DNA from: Pseudomonas extremaustralis
Lineage (GTDB): Bacteria; Pseudomonadota; Gammaproteobacteria; Pseudomonadales; Pseudomonadaceae
Assembly (NCBI RefSeq): GCF_900102035.1
Contig: NZ_LT629689.1
Span: forward strand, 2,650,001-2,714,000
Length of the DNA: 64,000 nucleotides
Direction: 5' to 3'
This document shows, one piece after another, positions 9,683-18,037 of this stretch (its first letter is position 1; the number at the start of each line of letters is the position of its first letter). Both the position numbers and the translations under genes were made by a program. A model generated the notes under the pieces. It saw only the letters and a program-made list of their open reading frames with translations, did not search any database and was not told the DNA's origin.

Positions 9683-10786
9683 ATGCAGCTTTTAACCTTA
9701 CCGCCCTCGCCCGCCCTCGCGACCTCGATACGCGCCACGGCCCAGGTCTTCGAAGACCCGAAATCCCAGGCGTTGCTCGACCATATCCAGCAAGTGGCGC
9801 CCAGCGAAGCCAGCGTGCTGATCATCGGCGAGACCGGTACCGGTAAAGAGCTGGTGGCGCGGCATATCCACAACCTCAGCGCGCGGCGCAACCGGCCCTT
9901 CGTGGCGGTGAACTGCGGGGCATTCTCCGAATCCCTGGTGGAAGCCGAGCTGTTCGGTCATGAAAAAGGCGCGTTCACCGGCGCCCTCAGCGCCAAGGCC
10001 GGCTGGTTCGAAGAGGCCGATGGCGGCACGTTGTTCCTGGATGAAATCGGTGATTTACCGATGGCGATCCAGGTCAAGTTACTGCGGGTATTGCAGGAGC
10101 GCGAAGTGGTGCGCCTGGGCTCGCGCAAGAGCATTCCCATTGATGTGCGCGTGCTGGCCGCGACCAACGTGCAACTGGAAAAAGCCATCAACGCCGGGCA
10201 TTTTCGCGAAGACCTCTACTACCGCCTCGACGTCGTGAGCCTGGAACTCAGCCCACTGCGCGAGCGTCCCGGCGATATCCTGCCGCTGACTCGGCACTTC
10301 ATCGAAGCCTACAGCCAGCGCCTGGGCTACGGCCCGATCACCATCAGCCACGAAGCCGAACACAAGCTCAAGGCCTACAGCTGGCCGGGCAATATCCGCG
10401 AACTGGAAAACGTGATTCACCACACCCTGCTGATCTGCCGTCACGGCGTGATCGAGCGCGACGACCTGCGCCTGTCGAACATGCGCATCGAGCGTCAGGA
10501 CGACAGCCCGCACGGCACTGACAACAGCGCCGAAGCCCTGCTGGAACGTGCCTTTCAAAAACTCTTCGAAGAGCAGGCTGGCGCACTGCATGAAAAGGTC
10601 GAGGATGCGTTATTGCGCGCTGCTTACCGCTTCAGTCATTACAACCAAGTGCACACCGCCAACCTGCTCGGCCTGAGCCGCAACGTCACGCGTACGCGCC
10701 TGATCAAAATCGGCGAGCTGGCGGTGAACAAACGCCGCCCCGGAGAGAACCTGCAGGGCGAGCGCATGCTGCACTTATCCATTTAG
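9683..10786 (+). CDS. sfnR: sigma-54-dependent activator SfnR
   Basis: A 367-aa enhancer-binding protein with no receiver or sensor domain. The AAA+ domain starts almost at once, with Walker A GETGTGKE at 49-56, the sigma-54 contact loop GAFTGA at 96-101, Walker [12 protein letters not shown], and a C-terminal Fis-type HTH ([17 protein letters not shown]). SfnR-type proteins activate dimethylsulfone/sulfonate genes with RpoN under sulfur limitation. Lacking a sensor domain, its activity is probably set by its own expression. ATG with AGAGAGG upstream. Its last 12 bp overlap the convergent monooxygenase gene. Confidence 0.88.
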   Translation: MQLLTLPPSPALATSIRATAQVFEDPKSQALLDHIQQVAPSEASVLIIGETGTGKELVARHIHNLSARRNRPFVAVNCGAFSESLVEAELFGHEKGAFTGALSAKAGWFEEADGGTLFLDEIGDLPMAIQVKLLRVLQEREVVRLGSRKSIPIDVRVLAATNVQLEKAINAGHFREDLYYRLDVVSLELSPLRERPGDILPLTRHFIEAYSQRLGYGPITISHEAEHKLKAYSWPGNIRELENVIHHTLLICRHGVIERDDLRLSNMRIERQDDSPHGTDNSAEALLERAFQKLFEEQAGALHEKVEDALLRAAYRFSHYNQVHTANLLGLSRNVTRTRLIKIGELAVNKRRPGENLQGERMLHLSI

Positions 10787-11140
10787 GCGGCAATGCAACG
10801 CGTTGTCATGGCTGCGCTCGAAGCTGCGCAGCACCTGGAACGAACCAAAGGTCACCGCCGTGGCCTGATGGGCGCGGATCAGCGTCCAGAAATCTTCCTC
10901 GCCGTGCTCAAAGCATTGGAACGCCGCCTCACCGTCCGCGCGGGAACGCCATTGCAGGTAATTGAGCACCCGCCGTCCGTCTTCGCTGACCTGCACACTC
11001 GCATTGATAAAGCCCGCGTGGCGTTGGGCCAGGCGTTCGCTTTGGGTGGACAAGGCCGCCACCAGGGCGACTTGCTGCCGGGGTTCGATCTGAAACTCGA
11101 TCAATTGAGTGAAGCTGAGATTCTTCTCTGATACCTGCAT
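10775..11140 (-). CDS. antibiotic-biosynthesis-monooxygenase (ABM) domain protein
   Basis: A 121-aa single-domain ABM-fold protein (dimeric ferredoxin-like barrel). Typical segments are FTQLIEFQIEPRQQVALVAAL, FINASVQVSEDGRRVLNYLQW and a C-terminal ALHCRLNG. Such proteins are small quinol/heme-type monooxygenases or their relatives. The start at 11140 is preceded by AGGGGAG. It is divergent from soxR and has a MerR-type promoter with a 19-nt spacer, so it is very probably induced by SoxR under redox-cycling drug stress. Biochemical role unknown. Confidence 0.8.
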   Translation of the reverse strand: MQVSEKNLSFTQLIEFQIEPRQQVALVAALSTQSERLAQRHAGFINASVQVSEDGRRVLNYLQWRSRADGEAAFQCFEHGEEDFWTLIRAHQATAVTFGSFQVLRSFERSHDNALHCRLNG

Positions 11141-11189
11141 GAACACTCCCCTTTCTCTGTAGGCACAATCTTGCGATCCGATGCCACGC

Positions 11190-11220
11190 AGGGTAAAACC
11201 TCTAGTTAAGTCAAGGTCAA
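11190..11220 (-). promoter_or_regulatory. SoxR-type operator/promoter
   Basis: On the minus strand, -35 TTGACC (11215-11220) and -10 TACCCT (11190-11195) are separated by 19 nt, the long spacing typical of MerR-family targets. The spacer holds a dyad, CCTTGACTTAACTAGAGG (11199-11216), close to the known sox box CCTCAAGTTAACTTGAGG. It drives the ABM gene to the left; soxR starts 21 bp to the right. Confidence 0.75.
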
Positions 11221-11240
11221 GCACCTCACTGGAGTTTTTC

Positions 11241-11684
11241 ATGGTTACCAAGGAACTCACCGTCGGCCAACTCGCTGCCCGCAGCGGCGTGGCGGTTACC
11301 GCTCTGCACTTCTACGAATCCAAGGGACTGATCAAAAGCAATCGAAATGCCGGAAACCAGCGACGTTATCCGCGGGATGTGTTGCGGCGCGTGGTGGTGA
11401 TCAAGATCGCCCAGCGCCTGGGGATTGCGCTGGCGACGATTGGCGAGGCATTACAGACGTTGCCGGAGGGACGCACGCCCAATGCTCAGGATTGGGAGCG
11501 TTTGTCGGCGCTGTGGCGGGAAGACCTGGATGAGCGCATCAACAAGCTGATCATGCTGCGCGACAAGCTCAATGGCTGTATTGGCTGCGGGTGTTTGTCG
11601 CTGGACGCCTGCCCGCTGCGCAATCAGGATGACCAACTCGGTGAGCAAGGGCCGGGGGCGCAGTTGCTGGAGCCAACGCCCTGA
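11241..11684 (+). CDS. soxR: redox-sensitive transcriptional activator SoxR
   Basis: A 147-aa MerR-family protein: N-terminal winged HTH ([25 protein letters not shown]), dimerisation helix, and the [2Fe-2S] ligand set Cys113, Cys116, Cys118, Cys124 (CIGCGC...DAC) that defines SoxR. It senses redox-active compounds such as phenazines through cluster oxidation. An upstream in-frame ATG at 11181 would run through the operator, so the ATG at 11241 is used. In Pseudomonas SoxR controls a few efflux and oxidase genes rather than soxS; here the adjacent ABM gene is the obvious target. Confidence 0.93.
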   Translation: MVTKELTVGQLAARSGVAVTALHFYESKGLIKSNRNAGNQRRYPRDVLRRVVVIKIAQRLGIALATIGEALQTLPEGRTPNAQDWERLSALWREDLDERINKLIMLRDKLNGCIGCGCLSLDACPLRNQDDQLGEQGPGAQLLEPTP

Positions 11685-11798
11685 CGTTGATCGCTCAATG
11701 TCGCCGGGCGAACACCTCGTCGGCTGGTCACAAGCCTCAGGGGACGTGACCTATAGTGAAAACGCCGTCCCTCCATAACCACAACCAAGGAGAACGAT

Positions 11799-12257
11799 AT
11801 GAGCGTTAAACCTATTCCCGAGGGTTATCACAGCGTCACGCCTTATCTGGGAATCAACAAAGCGGCTGAAGCCATCGAGTTCTACAAGAAAGCCTTTGGC
11901 GCCACCCAAGTCATGCGCCTTGATATGCCCGATGGCAGAGTCGGCCATGCCGAGCTGCGCATCGGTGACGCGGCGATCATGCTGGGCACGCCCTGCGATG
12001 AAATGTCCCTGAGCAATCCGACTGAACGCACCAGCGTCGCGTTGCAACTGTATGTGACCGACGTTGACGCACAGTTCAAACAAGCGGTCGCCGCGGGCGC
12101 CAGCGCGGTGTCCGAACCGGAAGACCGCTTCTATGGCGACCGTTCGGGGAGCGTGAAGGATCCATTCGGTCACCTCTGGTACCTCGCCACGCGCAAGGAA
12201 GACCTGACCGAAGAACAGATCCGTCAACGCGCCATGGCGATGTTCAAGCAAGGCTAA
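11799..12257 (+). CDS. VOC-family (glyoxalase/PhnB-like) protein
   Basis: A 152-aa protein with the PhnB/YdcJ-like vicinal-oxygen-chelate pattern: HSVTPYLGINKAAEAIEFYKKAFGA, VGHAELRIGDAAIMLG, VSEPEDRFYGDRSGSVKDPFGHLW. AAGGAG lies 7 nt before the ATG. It acts in the cytosol; family members include metal-dependent isomerases and resistance proteins, and the substrate cannot be read from the sequence. Monocistronic. The IS110 element begins 43 bp after its stop codon. Confidence 0.85.
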   Translation: MSVKPIPEGYHSVTPYLGINKAAEAIEFYKKAFGATQVMRLDMPDGRVGHAELRIGDAAIMLGTPCDEMSLSNPTERTSVALQLYVTDVDAQFKQAVAAGASAVSEPEDRFYGDRSGSVKDPFGHLWYLATRKEDLTEEQIRQRAMAMFKQG

Positions 12258-12302
12258 GCGGACATCCCCCCCCTGCTCAAGACGGGAAATGTGTGGGAGA
12301 TT

Positions 12303-13265
12303 CTATGTTGCAGGACAACCCTGCAACGGCCGATTCGGTTGGTATTCGCTCTGGTTTTTCATCAGGGCGAACGCCACCCGTGCGAGTTTTCGGGCAAGGA
12401 TTACCAGGGCCTGAGTCTTCTTGAATCCTCTGGCCAGGTACCCTTCATAAAATGGTTTCCAGGTCGCTGAACGACAGGCGGCCATAGCCGAGTTGTGGGC
12501 CAGACGCCGTATTTCCGGATCCCCTTTCTTGGTCAGCCTGCGACTCCCCGTCTTTTTTCCCGAGTCATCGACCCTCAAGTCCATGCCCAAAAAAGCGATG
12601 AAGGCATTGCTATCCTTAAACTCGCCACGCAAAAAAGCCGTCGCAAATCCGGTTGCCGTCAGTACTCCGACGCCTTCAATGGCCTTGCAACGCTCGATAT
12701 TTTCGGCGGCTCCAGCCTCTTTGCTCAGGTCGCGCAGCTTTTTTTGAATGGCCAGATCCGAGTGCTTAAACGTCTCCATCAGACATTTCAGCTCTTCTTC
12801 CAGGCGCGGCTCATCGGCCCAGCTCTGAGCCAGACTGACGCGCGCCTTGATCAGTGCTGCCCGTCGATGAAGCAGACTTTGCAGGGCCTTGTAAGCCTTG
12901 GGTGGCGGGCTCCAAGCGCGTAACCCACCCTGTTCATGCGCCAGATATCGAGCTAGAAGACGAGCATCGCACGGATCATTTTTAGCTCGTTGGCCGACAC
13001 CGCGACGGTAATGACTCAAGCGATAACCGTCCACGACGTAGACCTGATGACCCAACTCATGGGCCAACTCAACCGTGTCCAAGTGGTAAATATTGGTGGC
13101 CTCGACGGCAATGCCACTTTGGGCGGGCAGCGTCTTGAGCCAGCGTTTGAGTGCTGCTCGATTATTGGGGATGGCTTGTGTGGTTTGCAGATCGGCACGA
13201 TAGACGAGCACCTCAGCCTTGGCCACATCAACACCCACGACCGTTTGCGAAGTAAGGATTGTCAT
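12303..13265 (-). CDS. IS110-family transposase (bridge-RNA-guided recombinase)
   Basis: A 320-aa DEDD/serine recombinase. The RuvC-like N-terminal domain carries Asp13 (VVGVDVAK), Glu55 (AVEATN), Asp97 and Asp100 (AKNDPCDARLLARY). A coiled linker follows, then the Tnp_IS110 C-terminal domain (EGVGVLTATGFAT, FLGMDLRVDDSGKKTGSRRLTKKGDPEIR-type block) with the presumed nucleophile Ser259 in AHNSAM. All catalytic residues are present, so the protein looks active. IS110 transposases act with a non-coding bridge RNA made from the element's own end. Confidence 0.92.
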   Translation of the reverse strand: MTILTSQTVVGVDVAKAEVLVYRADLQTTQAIPNNRAALKRWLKTLPAQSGIAVEATNIYHLDTVELAHELGHQVYVVDGYRLSHYRRGVGQRAKNDPCDARLLARYLAHEQGGLRAWSPPPKAYKALQSLLHRRAALIKARVSLAQSWADEPRLEEELKCLMETFKHSDLAIQKKLRDLSKEAGAAENIERCKAIEGVGVLTATGFATAFLRGEFKDSNAFIAFLGMDLRVDDSGKKTGSRRLTKKGDPEIRRLAHNSAMAACRSATWKPFYEGYLARGFKKTQALVILARKLARVAFALMKNQSEYQPNRPLQGCPAT

Positions 13266-13320
13266 GACGAATCCTCGGAGCTAGGGTTTAAGAGCTTGTT
13301 GGGGTCTACCGTTGCGCTGA

Positions 13321-13450
13321 CTTGTCTCTATCGTCGGCCTTGCCGATGAATTCCTTATTGGCGCTTTTGGGTAGAAGGGGTGGGACGAAGTCTCCCACGG
13401 TCTGTACTGGTTAGAGTCAGAATCGGGCTTTTAGTCCCACCCACCCCTTC
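13321..13450 (-). ncRNA. candidate IS110 bridge RNA
   Basis: The 200-nt non-coding end upstream of the transposase (13266-13465) folds into two hairpin units on the minus strand. The first has an 11-bp stem, GAAGGGGTGGG / CCCACCCCTTC (13440-13450 and 13374-13384). Its loop contains AAGCCC (complement of 13425-13430), identical to the left half of the REP target, and GTGGGAG (complement of 13392-13398), complementary to the right half including the CT core. The second unit has stem TCGGC-AAG-GCCGA (13334-13346) and a nearby ACAAG that could read the donor end. Exact RNA ends are not known. Confidence 0.65.
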
Positions 13451-13465
13451 AAGTCTAAACATACA

Positions 13466-13548
13466 AGGGGGCTTGCTCCCGATGGCGGTGGATCAGTCAA
13501 CGCTAAGGCGACCGTCACACTGCAATCGGGAACAAGCCCCCTCCCACC
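13466..13548. repeat. REPIN (interrupted by the IS110 element)
   Basis: Two inverted REP sequences: aGGGGGCTTGCTCCCGATGG (from 13466) and its complement ATCGGGAACAAGCCCCCTCCCAC (13524-13546). The missing first bases of the left REP (aatgtgtggg) lie at 12287-12297 on the other side of the IS. REPINs are short mobile hairpins moved by RAYT transposases; no RAYT gene is in this window. Confidence 0.88.
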
Positions 13549-13630
13549 ATTTGAACGACGTTGTATCAGAGCCTCTGAAATCACCACGAATGCGAACCTG
13601 AAACATTTTCTTTCATTTGTGGCTTAGGGA

Positions 13631-13644
13631 TTTCTCATTCTCAT
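13631..13644. promoter_or_regulatory. possible Fur-like box
   Basis: Complement ATGAGAATGAGAAA resembles one half of a Fur site (AATGAGAATGA-type hexamers) 98 bp before the PepSY gene. The match is partial and no Zur box was found, so the metal regulator of this operon is uncertain. Confidence 0.25.
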
Positions 13645-13741
13645 CCGTCTTAACTGAAATACAGCCTGTCGCGTCAGCAGAAGCTACGGCCGGCCTTTTC
13701 CGGGCCTCCATCGCCCCTCTCGGATCAAGACCCTCATTCAC

Positions 13742-14944
13742 ATGTCGAAGAAGTCACGCTCCAAACTCTGGTTTCTCGTCCATAGCTGGCTGGCGTTGCC
13801 CATCTGGTTCTTTGTGCTGATCGTCTGCGTCACCGGCACCCTGGCAGTGGTCAGCCAGGAAATCGTGTGGCTGGCTAACCCGGATATCCGTGCGAGCAAG
13901 CCGTCGGACGACGCCCAGCCGCTGAGCTTCGACCAGGTCATCAGCGCCATCAAGCGCGCAGAACCGCAGGTGATCGTGCGGTCCATCATTCGTCCGGACG
14001 AATCGCACTTCGCGCTGAGTGTCGGCCTGAGCTACCCCGACGGCCGCTCGGTGGAGGTCTATGTGAACCCTTACACCGGGGCGATACAGGGCATCAGCCC
14101 CTCGTTCGACTTCAAGCAATTTACCCGCGCCCTGCACGGCTGGTGGCTGGTGCCGTTCACCAACGGCTTCAGTTGGGGCTGGTATCTGGTATCGGCACTC
14201 GGCTTGCCGCTGCTGGCCTCCTTGATCACCGGTCTGGTGGTCTACAAGCGCTTCTGGAAAGGTTTCCTGCGACCGACCCTGCGTATCCGCCACGGGGCAC
14301 GGATCTTTTGGGGCGACTTCCACCGCCTGAGCGGTATCTGGTCGATCTGGTTCATCGCGGTGATCTCCATCACCGGCACCTGGTTCCTGATCCAGGCGAT
14401 CCTGGGCGATAACCAGATTTCGATCTCCAGCGAGCCCATCGTCCCGGTCATCGCCCGCGAGAAGGTGCCCATGTCCGCACCCGGCGTGCCGGCCCCCATG
14501 ATTGCCCTCGACGAAGCGATCAAGATTGCCGGCGAGCGCATACCGGGGTTGGACGCCACGTTCGTATTCCTGCCGCTCAACGCCTACAGCCACCTGCAGA
14601 TCGGCGGCCGGGGCTGGTACCCATTGATGTTCCAGACCGCGCAACTGAACCCCTATGACGGTGAAATCGCCGTCTCGCACCAGTTGTCCGATCGTACCGC
14701 CCTGGAGTTCGTCACCGAATCCATGCGCCCGCTGCACACCGGCGACTTCGGCGGCATCTGGATCAAGCTGATCTGGGCGTTCTTCGGCCTGGTGCTGAGC
14801 ATGATGGTCTTGAGCGGCCTGCTGATCTGGACCAAGCGCACGGCCCTGGCCACCCTCAACGCCCTCAAGCGCGAAGCCAAGACGCAACGGCAGCCCGCGT
14901 CCATCCCGGCCATGCAGGCTGAAACCTCGGAGGCCAGTCGATGA
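13742..14944 (+). CDS. PepSY-domain transmembrane protein
   Basis: A 400-aa inner-membrane protein of the PepSY-associated TM family. It has an N-terminal TM helix (residues about 8-37), PepSY-like periplasmic segments (YVNPYTGAIQGISP, LNPYDGEIAVSHQ), and further TM helices near 135-165, 200-225 and 345-370. Histidines in FTRALHGWW, FHRLSGIW and MRPLHTGDFGG are placed as in relatives of iron/siderophore reductases. First gene of an eight-gene metal-uptake operon; the following gene overlaps it by 4 bp (ATGA). A role in reducing or handling metal chelates at the membrane fits the context but is inferred. Confidence 0.82.
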   Translation: MSKKSRSKLWFLVHSWLALPIWFFVLIVCVTGTLAVVSQEIVWLANPDIRASKPSDDAQPLSFDQVISAIKRAEPQVIVRSIIRPDESHFALSVGLSYPDGRSVEVYVNPYTGAIQGISPSFDFKQFTRALHGWWLVPFTNGFSWGWYLVSALGLPLLASLITGLVVYKRFWKGFLRPTLRIRHGARIFWGDFHRLSGIWSIWFIAVISITGTWFLIQAILGDNQISISSEPIVPVIAREKVPMSAPGVPAPMIALDEAIKIAGERIPGLDATFVFLPLNAYSHLQIGGRGWYPLMFQTAQLNPYDGEIAVSHQLSDRTALEFVTESMRPLHTGDFGGIWIKLIWAFFGLVLSMMVLSGLLIWTKRTALATLNALKREAKTQRQPASIPAMQAETSEASR

Positions 14945-15480
14945 GCAAGGTCGCTAGCGCAACACCGCCTTCGCCCCTGCGGGCTTTGTGGCTGAAATGG
15001 CGATTCCATATCAATGTGCTGCTGTTGCTGATCCCACTGGGGTTCATGCCCAAATACTTCGCCGACGCCGCGCTGTTTCGCGGTGACACCGGCATCGGCG
15101 AACGGGTGGTGGGCGATGTGCAGGTCGGGCCCTGGCGCCTGAAGCTTGCCGAGTTCCGCAACGAAGGCCCGCGCCCAGACCCGGCCGGCCCGATGAAATT
15201 CTTCAACGCCGCCCTGTGCGATACCTGCGCCGACCAGGTCAAGGCCACCTACCTGCGTATCGGCAAACCGCGCAGCCTGCGCGCCGCCGGGGTGATCTTC
15301 TTTGGCACGCCCTACCGCATGGGCGCTGCCCTGCCCGTGCCGGAGCGTACCCCTGTCGACGCCGAACTGTGGATCACCATGGAAGGCTGGGACGGCACGA
15401 TGCACCAGGGTTCCATCCCGCTGAGCCAGGCCTCGCCTGCCACCATTGCCTGGCTGAACAAGCAAGGAGTTAAACCATGA
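14941..15480 (+). CDS. conserved membrane-anchored protein of metal-uptake operon
   Basis: A 179-aa protein with one TM helix (WRFHINVLLLLIPLGFMP, about 20-37) and a periplasmic domain. The domain holds a CDTC pair (CXXC, near residue 90) followed by ADQVKATYLRIGKPR. It overlaps the PepSY gene and the next gene by 4 bp each, so it is translationally coupled. No catalytic family recognised; such proteins occur beside PepSY genes in other pseudomonads. The CXXC could bind metal or take part in thiol chemistry. Confidence 0.7.
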   Translation: MSKVASATPPSPLRALWLKWRFHINVLLLLIPLGFMPKYFADAALFRGDTGIGERVVGDVQVGPWRLKLAEFRNEGPRPDPAGPMKFFNAALCDTCADQVKATYLRIGKPRSLRAAGVIFFGTPYRMGAALPVPERTPVDAELWITMEGWDGTMHQGSIPLSQASPATIAWLNKQGVKP

Positions 15481-15797
15481 CGTTGATGCGCCTGTCCCGC
15501 GCCGCGCTGCTGTGCGCCGGTTTCAGTACCACGGCCTTTGCCCACAACCCGATGTGCGAGTGCCAGGAAATCCCCGGCGAGCAGATCCAATGCAAAGGCG
15601 GCTTCTCCGACGGCAGCGGTGCGCCCGGCGTGACCCTGGATGTGATCGGCTACGACGAAACCATCCTGGTGCCCGGCAAGCTCGGCCAGGATTCGACCGT
15701 GACCTTCAAGAAGCCTTCGGCCGAGTTCTATGTACTGTTCGATGCGGGCCCCGGTCACGTGGTGGAAATCGACCAAGCGGATATCCAGCCACAATGA
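15477..15797 (+). CDS. small periplasmic Cys-containing protein
   Basis: A 106-aa protein with a signal peptide (LSRAALLCAGFSTTAFA, cut before HNP) and a mature domain beginning HNPMCECQEIPGEQIQCKGGF. The N-terminal His and three cysteines could bind a metal ion. The rest looks like a small beta-sandwich (GAPGVTLDVIGYDETILVPGKL), similar in feel to carboxypeptidase-regulatory-like domains. It is coupled by 4-bp overlaps to both neighbours. Function unknown; the operon points to metal capture or delivery. Confidence 0.72.
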   Translation: MTLMRLSRAALLCAGFSTTAFAHNPMCECQEIPGEQIQCKGGFSDGSGAPGVTLDVIGYDETILVPGKLGQDSTVTFKKPSAEFYVLFDAGPGHVVEIDQADIQPQ

Positions 15798-16354
15798 CCA
15801 CCACACAGGTTGTACGCCCCGCCGGTGCCGGGCACGAAACCCTCTACGTCCTGCTGCTGTGCCTGATCATCCTCGCAGTGGCCGGCACAGTCGTGACGCT
15901 GCACAGTGAGCCTCGGACCGTTGCCGCCGTGCCCAGCCACCAATTTGACGCCCGTCGCGACCTCAGCGCCGCCGAACAAGGCATCTATGCCGACCTGCGC
16001 GTGACCCTGGATGAAATCCACGTGCTGCAGCAGGAGCAAAACGCCCTGCCGACGCCTGAGCAACTGGCCGAAGCAGGCTTTGCGCCCTTTGCCCAGGACG
16101 CCAGCTCGGTCAGCCGTGGCGCTCATCGCTGGCAGGTGCTCGCGCCCTCGGCGTACCTGGGCCTGAGCCAGACGCCCGCCACCAGCGGCTCGCTGCTGAT
16201 GCGCGTGCAGGGCGCAGAGCCGGATATCTGGCTCAACCGCCGCAACGACCTGGCCGCCCCCTCCGACCTCTCTGACCAGGCGCTGATCGCAGCCGGCTGG
16301 CAGCAGGTGGTCGCGCAATTCGATGCCGGCGTCACCCGCCAGCACCGTCACTGA
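15794..16354 (+). CDS. DUF6162-like membrane-anchored protein
   Basis: A 186-aa protein with one TM helix near residues 17-36 (LYVLLLCLIILAVAGTVVTL) and a periplasmic part with a helix (AAEQGIYADLRVTLDEIHVLQQE) and a compact domain. It is of the kind annotated DUF6162 in pseudomonads, where it sits beside ZnuA-type binding proteins. ATG overlaps the previous stop (ATGA). A longer open frame to the left is antisense-like noise over the previous gene. Function unknown; probably an accessory to the importer. Confidence 0.7.
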   Translation: MTTTQVVRPAGAGHETLYVLLLCLIILAVAGTVVTLHSEPRTVAAVPSHQFDARRDLSAAEQGIYADLRVTLDEIHVLQQEQNALPTPEQLAEAGFAPFAQDASSVSRGAHRWQVLAPSAYLGLSQTPATSGSLLMRVQGAEPDIWLNRRNDLAAPSDLSDQALIAAGWQQVVAQFDAGVTRQHRH

Positions 16355-16373
16355 ACGAGAAGACCGATTGCCC

Positions 16374-17294
16374 ATGTCTATTTCATCTCACCTGTTGCGC
16401 CTGTTGCTGGTTGGCCTGTTCAGCCTGATGCTCGCCCCCCTCGCTCACGCCGACGCGACCAAGCACCTGCGCATCGGCATCACCCTGCATCCTTATTACA
16501 GCTATGTAGCCAATATCGTCGGCGACAAGGCCGAGGTGGTGCCGCTGATTCCGGCCGGCTTCAACCCCCACGCCTACGAGCCGCGCGCCGACGACATCAA
16601 GCGCATCGGCACCCTCGATGTGATCGTGCTCAACGGCGTCGGCCATGACGATTTCGCCGACCGTATGATCGCCACCAGCGAGCGCCCGGACATTCCGGTG
16701 ATCGAAGCCAACGCCAACGTGCCGTTGCTGGCCGCCACCGGTAATGCCGCGCGCGGTGCGGGCAAGGTGGTCAACCCGCACACGTTCCTGTCGATCAGTG
16801 CATCGATTGCCCAGGTCAACAACATTGCCCGGGAACTGGGCAAACTCGATCCGGACAATGCCAAGACCTACACCCAGAACGCCCGCGCCTATGGCAAACG
16901 CCTACGCCAGATGCGCGCCGACGCCCTGGCCAAGCTCACCAGCGCGCCCAACCCGGACCTGCGCGTCGCCACCGTACACGCGGCCTATGACTACCTGCTG
17001 CGCGAGTTCGGCCTGGAAGTCACCGCCGTGGTCGAGCCCGCCCACGGTATCGAGCCCAGCCCCAGCCAATTGAAGAAGACCATCGATGAACTGCGCGCGC
17101 TGGACGTGAAGGTGATCTTCTCGGAGATGGATTTCCCGTCCACCTACGTCGAGACCATCCAGCGTGAATCCGGGGTCAAGCTGTACCCGCTGTCACATAT
17201 TTCCTACGGTGAATACAGCGCGCAAAAGTACGAAGTGGAAATGACCGGCAACCTCGACACCGTAGTGCGGGCGATTCAGGAGTCGGGGACATGA
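16374..17294 (+). CDS. Zn/Mn ABC transporter substrate-binding protein (ZnuA-like)
   Basis: A 306-aa cluster A-I metal-binding protein. It has a signal peptide (LLLVGLFSLMLAPLAHA) and the metal-site motifs LHPYYSYVANIVGDKAEV, GFNPHAYEPRADDIKRI, VNPHTFLS, TVHAAYDYL and FSEMDFPSTY. The ligands look like His from HPYY/NPHAYEP/NPHTF plus an acidic residue. It delivers Zn2+ or Mn2+ to the ATPase/permease encoded next, with overlapping start codons. It lacks the long His-rich loop of classic ZnuA. Which metal is carried cannot be read with certainty; similar operons (PA4063-PA4066 type) respond to zinc shortage. Confidence 0.85.
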   Translation: MSISSHLLRLLLVGLFSLMLAPLAHADATKHLRIGITLHPYYSYVANIVGDKAEVVPLIPAGFNPHAYEPRADDIKRIGTLDVIVLNGVGHDDFADRMIATSERPDIPVIEANANVPLLAATGNAARGAGKVVNPHTFLSISASIAQVNNIARELGKLDPDNAKTYTQNARAYGKRLRQMRADALAKLTSAPNPDLRVATVHAAYDYLLREFGLEVTAVVEPAHGIEPSPSQLKKTIDELRALDVKVIFSEMDFPSTYVETIQRESGVKLYPLSHISYGEYSAQKYEVEMTGNLDTVVRAIQESGT

Positions 17295-18037
17295 GCGTCG
17301 CGCAACAGCTCAAAGTCGCCAGCGTTGGCCCGACGCTCGACTTCGACAAGGTCTCACTGACCCTCGGCCGTACCACGATCCTCGACGACGTGAGCTTCCA
17401 GGTCGAGCCGGGCAGCATCCACGCACTGGTGGGCCCGAACGGCGGCGGCAAAAGCTCGCTGATCAAGACCCTGCTGGGGCAAACACCACACCAGGGTCGA
17501 TTGAGCCTGCAGTGGCCGGCCACGCCCGGCACTATCGGTTATGTGCCCCAGGCGCTGGAGTTCGACCGGGGCCTGCCGATGACCGTCGATGATTTCATGG
17601 CTGCCATGTGCCAGCGGCGCCCGGCATTTCTCGGTGTGTCCCGGCATTACGCCGCCGCGATTGGCGAGGCCCTGGAACGCGTCGGCATGCAGGACAAACG
17701 CAAGCGCCGCATGGGCGCGCTGTCCGGTGGTGAGCGTCAGCGTGTGCTGTTGGCCCAGGGCCTGATCCCGGCGCCGCAACTGCTGGTGCTGGATGAACCG
17801 ATGTCGGCCCTCGATGAAGCCGGCATCCAGGTGTTCGAACGCTTGCTCAATGACTGGCGCCTGGCCGGGATCACCGTGCTGTGGATCGAACATGACCTGG
17901 AAGCCGTGGGCCGCCTGGCCGACCGCGTCACCGGGCTGAACCGCCGCGTGCTGTTCGATGCCACGCCCAAAGAGGCCCTGACCCCGGACCGCCTGCTGAC
18001 CCTGTTCTCCACCCACCCTCGGAGCCCGGTGCAATGA
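17291..18037 (+). CDS. metal ABC transporter ATP-binding protein (ZnuC-like)
   Basis: A 248-aa ABC ATPase: Walker A GPNGGGKSSL, Q-loop GYVPQALEFD, signature LSGGERQRV, Walker B LLVLDEPMSALDEAG, switch His in WIEHDLE. It powers the ZnuB-like permease that follows, and overlaps both neighbours by 4 bp. The Q-loop sequence and MTVDDFMA pattern are typical of Zn/Mn importers. Confidence 0.9.
   Translation: MSVAQQLKVASVGPTLDFDKVSLTLGRTTILDDVSFQVEPGSIHALVGPNGGGKSSLIKTLLGQTPHQGRLSLQWPATPGTIGYVPQALEFDRGLPMTVDDFMAAMCQRRPAFLGVSRHYAAAIGEALERVGMQDKRKRRMGALSGGERQRVLLAQGLIPAPQLLVLDEPMSALDEAGIQVFERLLNDWRLAGITVLWIEHDLEAVGRLADRVTGLNRRVLFDATPKEALTPDRLLTLFSTHPRSPVQ

Larger units (their letters stand above)
12300..13467 (-). 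mobile_element. IS110-family insertion sequence inserted in a REP
   Basis: A 1.17-kb element carrying one transposase. The left flank ends gtgtgggAG (12291-12299) and the right flank resumes AGGGGGcttgctcccgat (from 13466). Joined at the shared AG they recreate the REP sequence seen intact at 22135-22160, so the insertion point is read directly. AG on this strand is CT on the transposase strand, the same core dinucleotide known for IS621. There are no terminal inverted repeats and no larger target duplication, as expected for IS110. The upstream non-coding end is 200 nt; the downstream end is only 3 nt after the stop. Confidence 0.88.
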
